From Catellatospora coxensis (lineage in GTDB: Bacteria > Actinomycetota > Actinomycetes > Mycobacteriales > Micromonosporaceae), in contig NZ_BONI01000022.1 in the NCBI RefSeq assembly GCF_016862635.1, positions 46,885-110,884 on the forward strand: a stretch of 64,000 nt of DNA, given 5' to 3'. The notes beneath the pieces were generated by a model. The model was not told where the DNA came from, did not search any database, and saw nothing but the letters and a program-made list of their open reading frames with translations. Positions 16,318 to 26,801 of the stretch are shown here, piece by piece (positions within the stretch are counted from its first letter, which is position 1; each line of letters starts with the position of its first letter). Position numbers and translations under genes: made by a program.

Positions 16318-18054
16318 GTGGCCACCCTGCTGGCGGTGAGCGTAGGCCTGCCCAAGGACGTCGACTGGCACGGGCGCACGGTGTACACCGGGGTGTGGAA
16401 ACAGCCTGTGGACGGCCCCGTTCTGCTGCGCCGGCTGAACCTCGACGGCGACGGCCAGGGCGACCTCGGCGGGCACGGCGGCGAGCAGCGCGCGGTGCTG
16501 GTCTACCAGCAGGACTCCTACCGCCACTGGGCGCGGGAGCTGGGCCGTGACGACCTGGTGCCCGGCCAGTTCGGCGAGAACTTCACCGTCGACGGGCTGC
16601 CCGACGACGAGGTGTGCATCGGGGACCGCTACCGCATCGGCGAGGCCGTGGTGGAGGTGACGCAGCCGCGGGTGACCTGCTACCGGGTCGGGCTGCGGAT
16701 GAACGAGCCGCGCATGGCGGCGCTGATGGTCGCCCACCACCGGCCGGGCTTCTACCTGCGGGTGCTGGCCGAGGGCCTGGTGCAGGCGGGCGACGAGTTC
16801 GTGAAACTGTCCACCGGGCCCGAGGCGATGACGGTGGCCGAGCTGGACGCCCTGCTGTACCTGCCGGGCCGCAAGCGCGACGGCGCCGCGCGGGCGCTGC
16901 GGATTCCCGCGCTCAGCCCCGGCTGGCAGGCCTCGATGCGCGGGCTGCTCGACCAGCCCGGCGGGCAGCCCGGCAACGCGGGGCTGGAGACGACCGCGGC
17001 CCCGCCGGCGTGGGCCGGGTTCCGGCCGCTGACCGTCACCGCGCTCGACGAGGAGACGCGGGACGTGTTCTCGCTGCGCCTGGCCGCCGCCGACGGCTCG
17101 CCGCTGCCCGCGGCGCTGCCGGGCCAGTTCCTGACGCTGCGGCTGCCCGGCCCCGGCGGGCCGCTGGTGCGCAGCTACTCGCTGTCCGGCACGCCCGGCG
17201 ACGCGGTGTACCGGATCAGCGTCAAGCAGGAGCCGCACGGCGCGGCCGGGGCGTACCTGCGCGCCAACGCCCGGCCCGGCCTGACCGTCGAGGCCGCCGC
17301 GCCGCGCGGCACGTTCACCCTGGAACCCGGCGACGGGCCGGTGCTGCTGCTGTCGGCGGGCATCGGGGCCACGCCCGTGCTCGCCATGTTGCACGCCCTG
17401 GCCGCGGCGCAGCCGGAGCGCGCGGTGTGGTGGGTGCACGGCGCGCGGGACGGCAGCGAGCACGTGTTCGCGGCGGAGAGCCGTGAGCTGCTCGCCCGGC
17501 TGCCGCACGCGCACGTGTACATCTGCTACAGCCGGCCCGCCCCGCAGGACCGGGACTTCACGAGCGCCGGGCGGATCACCGCTGAGGTGCTGCGTGGCCT
17601 GGACCTGCCGCCTGACACGTCCGCCTACCTGTGCGGGCCGACGGCGTTCATGCGGGACGTCGCCGCCGAGCTCGGCGCGCTGGGGCTGGACGCCGCCCGG
17701 GTGCACAGCGAGCTGTTCGGCGCGCAGGCGGGCCTGACACCCGGCATCGCGGCCGCGCCCGCCCGGCCGCCCCACCCGCCGGAGGGACCACCCGGAACCG
17801 GTCCGGCGGTGTCGTTCGTACGCAGCGGGCTGACCGTGCCCTGGAACCCGGCGTATGCGAGCCTGCTCGAATTCGCGGAGGCGTGTGACGTGCCGGTGCG
17901 CTGGTCCTGCCGGACCGGGGTGTGCCACACCTGCGTGAGCGGCCTGCTGTCGGGGCAGGTGGCGTACTCGCCCGAGCCCGTCGACGAACCAGGCGACGGC
18001 AACCTGCTGATCTGCTGCTCCGAGCCGACCACGGAACTGGCCCTCGACCTGTGA
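16318..18054 (+). CDS. MOSC domain / FAD-NAD(P)H reductase / [2Fe-2S] ferredoxin fusion
   Basis: 578 residues with three functional blocks. Residues 1-215 are a YiiM-like MOSC domain plus 3-alpha region (HGGEQRAVLVY, GQFGENFT, and a potential molybdenum-ligand Cys in QPRVTCYRVG, C121). Residues about 230-470 are a ferredoxin-reductase module with the FAD motif RSYSLSG, the nucleotide-binding SAGIGATPVLAMLH and CGPTAFM. The last 90 residues are a plant-type [2Fe-2S] domain (CRTGVCHTC and a fourth Cys in LLICCSEP). It resembles a self-sufficient electron chain from NAD(P)H to a molybdenum site that reduces N-oxygenated or sulfoxide-type substrates. The GTG start has TAGGTT 6 nt upstream. Confidence 0.9.
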   Translation: MATLLAVSVGLPKDVDWHGRTVYTGVWKQPVDGPVLLRRLNLDGDGQGDLGGHGGEQRAVLVYQQDSYRHWARELGRDDLVPGQFGENFTVDGLPDDEVCIGDRYRIGEAVVEVTQPRVTCYRVGLRMNEPRMAALMVAHHRPGFYLRVLAEGLVQAGDEFVKLSTGPEAMTVAELDALLYLPGRKRDGAARALRIPALSPGWQASMRGLLDQPGGQPGNAGLETTAAPPAWAGFRPLTVTALDEETRDVFSLRLAAADGSPLPAALPGQFLTLRLPGPGGPLVRSYSLSGTPGDAVYRISVKQEPHGAAGAYLRANARPGLTVEAAAPRGTFTLEPGDGPVLLLSAGIGATPVLAMLHALAAAQPERAVWWVHGARDGSEHVFAAESRELLARLPHAHVYICYSRPAPQDRDFTSAGRITAEVLRGLDLPPDTSAYLCGPTAFMRDVAAELGALGLDAARVHSELFGAQAGLTPGIAAAPARPPHPPEGPPGTGPAVSFVRSGLTVPWNPAYASLLEFAEACDVPVRWSCRTGVCHTCVSGLLSGQVAYSPEPVDEPGDGNLLICCSEPTTELALDL

Positions 18055-18083
18055 CGAGCCGTGACCGGCGGCGGTCGCCCGGC

Positions 18084-18983
18084 TCAGAACGTCTTGAAGC
18101 TGCGGATCGGCATGCGGGGGCCGTACTTCGGCGCGCCGATGCCGGAGGCCTCGATGAGGTGGCAGACCCGGCCGCGCTGCCCGGCGAACGGGGCGAGCAG
18201 CTCCAGCATCCGCGCGTCGGTGCCCCGGGGCTCCCCGGCCAGCGCGTAGCAGACGAAGTTGGGCAGGTGGAAGTCGCCGACGCTGACCGCGTCGGGGTCG
18301 CCGAACACCACGGCCGCCGTCTCGGCCGCCGTCCACGGGCCGATGCCCCGGATGGTCAGCAGGTGCGCGGTCAGGCTGGCGCTGTCGGGGCGGCGTTCCA
18401 GCCGGCCCGCCTGGGCGGCGACCCGCCGCAGCGTGTCGGCCCGGCGCTGCTCCAGGCCCAGCGGGTGGAACTCGTAGTACGGGGTGGCGGCGACGACGTC
18501 CGGGTCGGGCGGCAGCCACAGGTTCTCGACCGGGCCGGGGGCCTTCGTGCCGAGCTTGCGCACGATCGCCGAGTACGCGCGGTACGCCTCGGTGCCGGTG
18601 ACCTTCTGCTCGCAGACCGCGCGCAGCAGCCGGGGGAACGCCAGGCGGGTCGCCGGCAGGCGCAGCCCCGCGTGCTCGCGGGCGAGCCGGGCGACCAGCG
18701 GGTGCGCCTTCGACAGCGCGGCGAACCCGGTGACGTCGTCGCGGAGCCCGGCGATGGCGTCGGCCCGCTCGGCGAGCCAGGCCGCGCCCGCGCCGTACGC
18801 CTCGACGTGCAGGAACCGCCCGACTGCCCGCAGCGCGAGGCTGCCCGGACCCTCGGGGGTCCGGGCAGCCAGCCAGTAGACGCCGTCGACCCAGCGTGAG
18901 CAGGGGTCGTGCCGACCGAGGCTGAGCTGCGCGAGCGTGCCGGCGATGTCGTATCGCTCAGGCAGCTCGTGTCGCTCGGTCAC
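18084..18983 (-). CDS. DNA-3-methyladenine glycosylase, AlkA-like HhH-GPD family
   Basis: 299 residues. It removes alkylated bases to start base excision repair. The HhH-GPD signature is clear: LLTIRGIGPWTAAETAAVVF, then DAVSVGDFHLP, in which the Asp is the catalytic residue. The N-terminal half (LSLGRHDPCSRWVDGVYWLA) corresponds to the AlkA N-terminal beta-rich domain. No Fe-S cluster cysteines are seen, which fits AlkA rather than Nth/MutY. GTG start. It converges with the MOSC fusion gene, leaving only 29 bp between stops. Confidence 0.88.
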   Translation of the reverse strand: MTERHELPERYDIAGTLAQLSLGRHDPCSRWVDGVYWLAARTPEGPGSLALRAVGRFLHVEAYGAGAAWLAERADAIAGLRDDVTGFAALSKAHPLVARLAREHAGLRLPATRLAFPRLLRAVCEQKVTGTEAYRAYSAIVRKLGTKAPGPVENLWLPPDPDVVAATPYYEFHPLGLEQRRADTLRRVAAQAGRLERRPDSASLTAHLLTIRGIGPWTAAETAAVVFGDPDAVSVGDFHLPNFVCYALAGEPRGTDARMLELLAPFAGQRGRVCHLIEASGIGAPKYGPRMPIRSFKTF

Positions 18984-19002
18984 GGCATCGAATCTGCCAC
19001 GC

Positions 19003-19926
19003 TCAGCCGGCCAGCCACAGTGCGGGGGTGGTGGCGGGCTCCCAGCCGGTCAGCGAGGTGTGCGCCTGCCGGCAGGTGTACACGACACCCTGGTAGGTCA
19101 CCTTGGCGCCGGTGGCGTAGCCGGTGTTGGGCGCCCAGGCCGGGTACGAGCCGGTCGGGCTGGTGCTCGGCGATGCCGACGGGGACGCGCTGGGCGACCT
19201 GCTCGGCGAGGCCGACGGGCTGGGCGAGGCGCTGGGCGACGTGCTGGGGGACGCGCTCGGCGAGACGGACGGCGACGGGACGGTGCCGCCGATCACCACG
19301 TCGGCGCACGAGTAGAACGCCTCCGGGCTGTCCGAACGCTGCCAGATCATGTAGATCAGGTGGCGGCCGGGGTGCCCGGACGGGATCGTGCCGGCCAGGT
19401 TGTAGTAGCCGTCGGTCACCGCCGGGTTGGTGACGGTCAGGAACGGGCTGGCCTCCAGGTCGCCCCAGCGCAGCGGGGTCGACGGGTTGTACCCGGGCCG
19501 GGTGACGTACAGCTGCCAGGTGCCCAGGTGCGGGGCGGTGGCGCGGATCTTGAAGGTGTACGCCCCGGACGCGGGCAGCGTGGTGGTCGGCCAGTCGCCG
19601 CGGCCGAGGTCGAGCCCGGCGTACTTGCTGCGGTTGGCGCTGCACAGCCTGCCGTCGGGGATGATGCTGCGGTGCTGCCCGGCGGCGTTGGCGATGTTCA
19701 CCTCGTTCCAGTCGTACAGGGGCTGCGTGCCGCCGAGCGCGACGACGGCCTTGCATGCGTCGGTGTCGGGCGACTCGGGGCCTTCCAGGTAACACGTGTA
19801 GACGCGGCTGGCGGGCGTGACCATGGTCCCGTGGCTGGCCGCGGGCGTGATCAGGGCGACCACGGCGAGGGTCGGGGCGAGGACCAGGACCGTCGTGGCG
19901 AGGGCAGCGCGGGTTGCGGCGCGCAT
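19003..19926 (-). CDS. Secreted lytic polysaccharide monooxygenase (AA10) with chitin-binding CBM5/12 module
   Basis: 307 residues from the ATG at 19926, chosen for its ribosome-binding site (GAGAGGTGG). Signal peptide cleavage in PAASHGTMVTP leaves His as the first mature residue, the first copper-brace ligand. The second His is in RATAPHLGTWQLYVT. The AA10 domain is followed by a Ser/Pro linker and a C-terminal chitin-type CBM (YPAWAPNTGYATGAKVTYQG ... GWEPATTPALW). It oxidatively cleaves crystalline chitin, or possibly cellulose. A TGGAAGTATTCCA palindrome at 19943-19955 lies just upstream and could be an operator. Confidence 0.93.
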   Translation of the reverse strand: MRAATRAALATTVLVLAPTLAVVALITPAASHGTMVTPASRVYTCYLEGPESPDTDACKAVVALGGTQPLYDWNEVNIANAAGQHRSIIPDGRLCSANRSKYAGLDLGRGDWPTTTLPASGAYTFKIRATAPHLGTWQLYVTRPGYNPSTPLRWGDLEASPFLTVTNPAVTDGYYNLAGTIPSGHPGRHLIYMIWQRSDSPEAFYSCADVVIGGTVPSPSVSPSASPSTSPSASPSPSASPSRSPSASPSASPSTSPTGSYPAWAPNTGYATGAKVTYQGVVYTCRQAHTSLTGWEPATTPALWLAG

Positions 19927-19942
19927 GCGTTCCACCTCTCTG

Positions 19943-19955
19943 TGGAAGTATTCCA
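19943..19955. promoter_or_regulatory. Palindrome upstream of the LPMO gene, possible operator
   Basis: TGGAA-GTA-TTCCA, 17 nt before the LPMO start codon in an AT-richer leader. It would lie in the 5' untranslated region or at the promoter. No regulator can be assigned. Confidence 0.35.
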
Positions 19956-20059
19956 ATAAGGAAACTTTACTAAGAGATGAATTTACGCCTCACGTCCATG
20001 CTGATCAATGCCTCGTATCCATACCGTTGCCTACTGCGCGGCGGCCCGGCCCCTCATGC

Positions 20060-20120
20060 GTTGATCATGAAGTTGTGGCCGGGACATGCCGTCGAACCGT
20101 GCCATAAGTTCATGATCAAC
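20060..20120. repeat. 61-bp GATCATG palindrome, copy E
   Basis: GTTGATCATGAAG at the left and TTCATGATCAAC at the right, with the core oriented as in copies B and D. It lies in the gap between the LPMO start and the end of the nurA-like gene, both on the minus strand. Confidence 0.8.
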
Positions 20121-20145
20121 GCGCCCGGCGGGTGGTGGCGGGCGG

Positions 20146-21096
20146 TCAGGTGGTGGTGCGCTGGGCGGCGAGGGCCAGGGAGCGGTGCAGGAGCTTGCCG
20201 TCGCCGAGCAGGTGGCGGAGCTTCTTCTCCAGGCCGGCGATGGGGACCAGGTTCTGCGGGGCGCGGGGGTCCTTGTAGGGCAGGGAGGCGAAGCGCGGGA
20301 TGGTCGCCGTGGACAGGTCGGCGAGGGTGACGGCCTGGTGCTCGGGGACCTCGGCCGAGCACTCCACGCGCACGATGCCCGCCCACGGGGAGCTGCCGCC
20401 GTGCGGCAGGCGCAGATACCAGGTGAGCCGCTCGTACACGCCGGTGATCCGGAAGACCGGGGTGCGCTGCGCGGGCCGGAGCGCGGCGACGACACTGATC
20501 AGGCGGTCGGGCAGGTACTGCTTCTGCTGGGTCTTGATGTAGCCGAGCGTGCGCGGCAGCGCGTCGCGGCTGCGCAGCGGCCCGTCCACGATCAGCAGAT
20601 CGCCGTCCTCGCGCAGCTGCCGGGACACCTCGATCTCCAGCTCGGTCAGCGCCCGCTGCACGCCGTTGGACAGGTCGCCCTCGTCCGCGCCGACGATGGT
20701 CTCCGCGCGGTAGCGGGCGGCCTGCCCGGCGTCCACGTCGGCGGGGCGTTCGGCGGCCGTGAACAGGGTGCGCTCGACCTTCACGCCGGTGACGCTGGCC
20801 CCGGACGAGCGCTCGCAGCGCACCACGCCGGCCGCGTACGAGCAGGCCAGGCCGGGGCGGGTCACCCCGTCGTGGTCCTCGATCCACAGCCGGGCGTCGG
20901 TGCGGCGCACCCCGTCGACGAGCAGCACCACGTCGGGGGCGCGTACGCCCGGCGGGGTCTCCAGGGGTTGCCAGTCCGCCGCCGGCAGCTCGATCTCGGC
21001 GTCGAGCTTGGCGCTGCTGGCCTCGGCGGGCCCGCGCTCCGCGCCGTCGAGACTGGCGCCGAAGCCGGGATCCCAGGCGTCCACATGGAACTTCAT
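20146..21096 (-). CDS. NurA-like nuclease, last gene of the herA-sbcD-sbcC operon
   Basis: 316 residues. NurA nucleases work with the HerA hexamer to resect DNA ends. Features match the NurA fold: an early acidic motif VVLLVDGVRR (D61), an acidic region with glutamates near 152-154, a second DG motif LLIVDGPLRSR (D171), and the following GYIKTQQKQYLP (K188), in the order expected for the RNase H-like NurA core. Sequence conservation in this family is low, so the call rests also on position: it follows sbcC by 23 nt in an operon whose first gene is herA-like. No helicase or other catalytic motifs are present. Confidence 0.75.
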   Translation of the reverse strand: MKFHVDAWDPGFGASLDGAERGPAEASSAKLDAEIELPAADWQPLETPPGVRAPDVVLLVDGVRRTDARLWIEDHDGVTRPGLACSYAAGVVRCERSSGASVTGVKVERTLFTAAERPADVDAGQAARYRAETIVGADEGDLSNGVQRALTELEIEVSRQLREDGDLLIVDGPLRSRDALPRTLGYIKTQQKQYLPDRLISVVAALRPAQRTPVFRITGVYERLTWYLRLPHGGSSPWAGIVRVECSAEVPEHQAVTLADLSTATIPRFASLPYKDPRAPQNLVPIAGLEKKLRHLLGDGKLLHRSLALAAQRTTT

Positions 21097-21119
21097 GAGA
21101 TCTGTCTACCAGCTCTCGT

Positions 21120-23597
21120 CTATCCGACCCGCTCCACGCGGGCCGTACGGGCGTCCTTGCTGATCTCGAAGCGGACCGGGATGCGCTCGGCCAGCGCCTG
21201 CACGTGCGTCACCACACCGACCATGCGATCGCCGGTGGCGGCGAGGTTCTCCAGCGTCGCGGCCACCGTGTCCAGGGTGGACGCGTCCAATGTGCCGAAA
21301 CCCTCGTCGAGCATGATGGACTCCAGGCTCGCCGTCGGCGACAGGCCGCCGAGCTGGTCCGCCAGCGCGAGCGCCAGCGCCAGCGAGGCCTGGAACGTCT
21401 CGCCGCCCGACAGCGTGCGCACCGTCCGGCGCAGCCCGGCGTCGTGGTGGTCGACCACGAAGAACTCGCGGTCCTCGTGGATCAGGTCGTACTGCCCGCC
21501 GGACAGCTCGCGCAGGATCGCCGACGCCCCGTCCACGAGGGCGTCCAGCGCCTCCTGCAGCAGCCAGGCCTCGAAGTTGTTGGCCCGCAGGTGATTGGCC
21601 AGCGCCGTGGCCACCTGCCGGTCGGTCTCGACCACGGCCCGCTGCGCCCGCAGCGCCTCGGCCTGGGCACGCCGCTCCAGCAGCGTGTCCCGGGCGGCGG
21701 CCATGCGCTCCACGGTCACCGCGGCGGCCCGCTGGTGCTCCCCGGCGCCCGGCCGGGGCAGCTCCGCCGCGGCGAACAGCTCGTCCAGCCGGTGCACCAG
21801 CCCGGCCGCGTGCTCGCGGGCCTGGGCGAGCCGGCCCCGCTCGCCGTCGCGCGCGGTCTGGGCGGCGGCGGCCTGCTCCCGGGCCCAGCCGTCCAGGGCG
21901 CGCCACGCGGCAGCGAGGTCGTCGCGGTCGGCAGCGGGCGGGACCAGCGCGGTCACCGTGTCACGGGCCGCGTCGAACGAGCGCCAGCCCGCCGACAGCC
22001 GGTCCTGGGCCTGCTGGGCGAATCCGGCGGACCGCCGCTGCGCCTCCCGCGCGGTCCGCAGCGCCGTGGTCGCCATGGCCAGCTCACGGCGCAGCGCCTC
22101 CGCAGCGGTCAGCTGCTCGCGCAGCTTCGGCACCGGCGCGGCGCCCTGCAGCACCCGGGCCACCTCCGCAGCGCGCACCCCGAGCTGCTCGCGCTGCGCG
22201 GACGCCTTCGCGTGCCGCACACTCGCCTCGTTGACCTTGCGGTCGAGCTGCTCCCGGCCGGCACGGGCGGTGGCCACCGCCTGCTCGGCCTGCTCGACGA
22301 CCTTTTTCGCGGCGGTCATCGCGGGCTGGTCGGGCATCGCGGGCACGGTCGCCACGTGCTGGGTGCAGACGGGGCAGGCGTGCCCCGCCTTCAGGTCCCG
22401 GCGCAGCCAGGCGGCCCGGTCGGAGGTTTGCGCGGCCTGCAGCGCCTGCTGCGCCTCGGCGAGCGCCCGCTCGGCCTGCGCCTGGCGGGCCACCGCGGTC
22501 TGCTGCGCGCCGAGCGCGGAATCATGCAGCTGCTGGGCCTGCGAGGCGGCGGCGTCGAGTTCGGACAGCTGGGTGGCCAGGCGCGAGTTCTCGGCATGCG
22601 CCTCCAGCAGGCCGCGCAGCACCGTCGGGTCGGCGGCGGCCTCCAGCTGGGCGCGCACCTTCTCCTCGGACTCCTCGGCGGTGCCGACCGCGATCGCGGC
22701 GTCCTGCGCGGCGGCCGCGGCGTCGCGGGCGGTCTGCGCCAGCGTGGTCACCCCGGCGGGCGCGGCGACCGCGGTGAGCAGGCGCAGCCGCTGCTCGGCG
22801 GCGGTCGCCTCGGCGCTGACCTGCTCGACCCGGCGCTGCGCCTCGACCAGCTCCGGCAGCGCGGCGTCGACGTCGGCGGCGAGCGTGCGGGCCTGCTCCA
22901 CGCGCCGCTCGGCGGCCTCGATCGCCTCGTCCGATGCGGCGGCGGTCAGCTCGTTCAGCACCGGCTCGGTCGCGGCCAGCTTGGCGTTGGCCTCGGCGAC
23001 CAGCCCGGCGGCCCGCTCCCGGATCTTCTCGTAGACGTCCAGGCCGAGCAGGCGGACCAGGATCTCCTGCCGCTCCGCGGGCCGGGCGTGCAGGAACGCG
23101 GCGAACTCGCCCTGCGGCAGCACCACACACTTGATGAACTGGTCGTACGGCAGCCCGACCACGTCCGCGACGGCGTGGTCCAGCTCGCTCGGCGTGCCCG
23201 CGAGGGCCTCACCCAGCTCGTCGAGCAGGTCCTCCCCGTCCAGGCTGGACGCGTCGAAGCCCGGGGTGAGCGCCTGCAGCCCGGCGGCCCGGGTCGCGGT
23301 CCGGCCCTTGCCGTCCCGGCGCACCACCCGCGTCGCCGCGTACCGGGTGCCGCCGGCCTCGAAGATGAGCCGCACCGCGGCCTCGGTCGCCGACGGCGCG
23401 AGGGCGTGCGCGACGCTGCGGCCGCCGCCCCAGCGCGGGGCGGTGCCGTAGAGGGCGAAGCAGATCGCGTCGAGCAGCGTCGACTTGCCCGAGCCGGTCG
23501 GGCCGACCAGGGCGAAGAAGTCGCAGTCGGTCAGGTCGACGGTGGTCGGCTCCCGGAACACGGTGAACCCGCGCAGATCGAGCCGCAACGGCCTCAT
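21120..23597 (-). CDS. sbcC: SbcC/Rad50-type SMC-family ATPase
   Basis: 825 residues, shorter than E. coli SbcC, with shorter coiled coils. Walker A is GPTGSGKST (residues 32-40). The central Ala/Gln/Glu-rich coiled coils flank a zinc-hook CxxC (CPVCTQH, C408/C411), the dimerising apex of Rad50 proteins. The signature motif TLSGGETFQASLALALA and Walker B SIMLDEGFGTLD lie near the C-terminus. With SbcD it forms the ATP-driven nuclease that opens hairpins and blocked double-strand ends. It follows sbcD by 37 nt. Confidence 0.95.
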   Translation of the reverse strand: MRPLRLDLRGFTVFREPTTVDLTDCDFFALVGPTGSGKSTLLDAICFALYGTAPRWGGGRSVAHALAPSATEAAVRLIFEAGGTRYAATRVVRRDGKGRTATRAAGLQALTPGFDASSLDGEDLLDELGEALAGTPSELDHAVADVVGLPYDQFIKCVVLPQGEFAAFLHARPAERQEILVRLLGLDVYEKIRERAAGLVAEANAKLAATEPVLNELTAAASDEAIEAAERRVEQARTLAADVDAALPELVEAQRRVEQVSAEATAAEQRLRLLTAVAAPAGVTTLAQTARDAAAAAQDAAIAVGTAEESEEKVRAQLEAAADPTVLRGLLEAHAENSRLATQLSELDAAASQAQQLHDSALGAQQTAVARQAQAERALAEAQQALQAAQTSDRAAWLRRDLKAGHACPVCTQHVATVPAMPDQPAMTAAKKVVEQAEQAVATARAGREQLDRKVNEASVRHAKASAQREQLGVRAAEVARVLQGAAPVPKLREQLTAAEALRRELAMATTALRTAREAQRRSAGFAQQAQDRLSAGWRSFDAARDTVTALVPPAADRDDLAAAWRALDGWAREQAAAAQTARDGERGRLAQAREHAAGLVHRLDELFAAAELPRPGAGEHQRAAAVTVERMAAARDTLLERRAQAEALRAQRAVVETDRQVATALANHLRANNFEAWLLQEALDALVDGASAILRELSGGQYDLIHEDREFFVVDHHDAGLRRTVRTLSGGETFQASLALALALADQLGGLSPTASLESIMLDEGFGTLDASTLDTVAATLENLAATGDRMVGVVTHVQALAERIPVRFEISKDARTARVERVG

Positions 23598-23634
23598 GCC
23601 CTGACCTCCCTGGTCGTGTCCGCGCCCGGCCCGC

Positions 23635-24798
23635 TCATCCGGCGACCTCCGTGTACAGGCGGTCGAACAGCTTCTTGGTCGCGGTGTCCTCGTGCCCGCG
23701 GTGGGTCAGGTAGTCCGAGAACAGCTCCGGCGCGCTGCGGCCCGAGCGCTGCGGCCGGGCGGCGCGGGTCGCCGCGTCGGGCAGCATCGACGGGTCGACG
23801 CGGATCTCCAGCGCCCGCGGGTACAGCTCCTGCACCTGCTCACGCAGCCCGGCCCGGGGCGGCTCGGCGACGTACACCCGCAGCCAGGCGTCGTCCTCGG
23901 CCTGCGTCTCCGCCTGCGCGGCCAGCTCCTCGAGGGTGCCGCGCAGGGTGCGCAGCGGCGTGACGCTGGGCAGCGCCACCGTGCGGGCCTGCGCCGACGT
24001 CTGCGCGGTCACCTCGACGATGGTCACGCTGGGGCGGTTCTCCTCCTCGCCGAAGTCCACGGCGATGGGGGAGCCGCTGTAGCGGACCGGGCACGCCCCC
24101 GGCAGCAGCTGCGCGCGGTGCAGGTGGCCCAGCGCCACATAGTGCGCGTTGCTCGGGAACACCGACGACGGCACGGCGTAGCCGAGGATGCAGTGCGCGT
24201 CGCGCTCGCCGCCGCCCATCGTCCCGCCGACCACGGTCAGGTGCGCGGTGAGCAGGTTGACCGTGTTCGGGTCGCCGAACGCCTGCTCGGCCAGCCGCGA
24301 CATCAGCCGCGCCAGGTGATCGGCGTACGTCGCCTGCGCCTCCGCCTCGGTCAGGTCGAACATCTCCAGCGCGCGCACCGCGTACCGCTGGGACAGGAAC
24401 GGCAGCGCGACGCAGCGCCACGCCTCGCCGCTCTTCGTCGTGCCGGAGACGATGTGGTCGGCCGGGTTCTCGCTGATCCGGCCGCGCAGGATGATGCCCG
24501 CCGCGTCGGCCCAGGAGCGCAGCGCGTCCAGCGCCGCACCGTTGTCGTGGTTGCCGGCGATCGCGAGCACCTCGGCCCCGGTGGCGCGCAGCGCGCTCAG
24601 CGCCCGGGTCACGATCTTCGTGGCCTCCGGCGACGGCGCGGCCACGTCGAACAGATCACCCGCGACGATGACCAGGTCGGGCTGCTCGGCCTGGGCGATC
24701 TGGACCACCGCGTGCAGCGCCGCGATCTGCTCCCCGGTCCGGGAGCGGCCCTTGAGCACCTTGCCGACATGCCAGTCGGAGGTGTGCAGAATCCGCAT
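23635..24798 (-). CDS. sbcD: SbcD/Mre11-type exonuclease
   Basis: 387 residues from the ATG at 24798. The metallophosphoesterase motifs appear in order: DWHVG (D8/H10), GDLFD, GNHD, the metal-binding His in LLTAHL, and GHLH. They bind the two Mn2+ ions of the Mre11 nuclease. The C-terminal part contains the capping and Rad50-contact region (SAPELFSDYLTHRG). It starts 14 nt after the herA-like stop. A longer frame upstream overlaps the herA-like gene and was rejected. Confidence 0.95.
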   Translation of the reverse strand: MRILHTSDWHVGKVLKGRSRTGEQIAALHAVVQIAQAEQPDLVIVAGDLFDVAAPSPEATKIVTRALSALRATGAEVLAIAGNHDNGAALDALRSWADAAGIILRGRISENPADHIVSGTTKSGEAWRCVALPFLSQRYAVRALEMFDLTEAEAQATYADHLARLMSRLAEQAFGDPNTVNLLTAHLTVVGGTMGGGERDAHCILGYAVPSSVFPSNAHYVALGHLHRAQLLPGACPVRYSGSPIAVDFGEEENRPSVTIVEVTAQTSAQARTVALPSVTPLRTLRGTLEELAAQAETQAEDDAWLRVYVAEPPRAGLREQVQELYPRALEIRVDPSMLPDAATRAARPQRSGRSAPELFSDYLTHRGHEDTATKKLFDRLYTEVAG

Positions 24799-24812
24799 CG
24801 TCAGTCCTCGCC

Positions 24813-26564
<1,752 letters not shown>

Positions 26565-26690
26565 CCGAGGAACCCTAGCGGCCACCAACGACAAAGCCAT
26601 CGTTCTCGCGCTCCGACAGTGACCAGCACCCCTCCCCGTGTCGCGACCCCGACACCTGCCCACGCCGTCTCCGCGTGCGCGGCGCAGGCC

Positions 26691-26763
26691 GGCCATGATC
26701 GCCGTCTCAGGTCAGAAAGTCAGGTCAGACCTCGCTTTTCGTCCAGGGACGGCGATCATGGCC
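26691..26763. repeat. Inverted repeat with an internal direct repeat, probable terminator
   Basis: The 16-bp arms GGCCATGATCGCCGTC (26691-26706) and its complement (26748-26763) pair perfectly. Inside the loop the 10-mer TCAGGTCAGA occurs twice (26707-26716 and 26720-26729). It lies after the anti-sigma-like gene and before the herA operon, both on the minus strand. Confidence 0.65.
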
Positions 26764-26801
26764 GCGGCTGATCGCTGTCAGCCGGGACAGTCATGGCCTG
26801 G

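Noticed and set aside
21204..23963. 919-codon plus-strand frame across sbcC
   Set aside because: Antisense of sbcC, with no recognisable domain or ribosome-binding site; sbcC motifs are intact on the minus strand.
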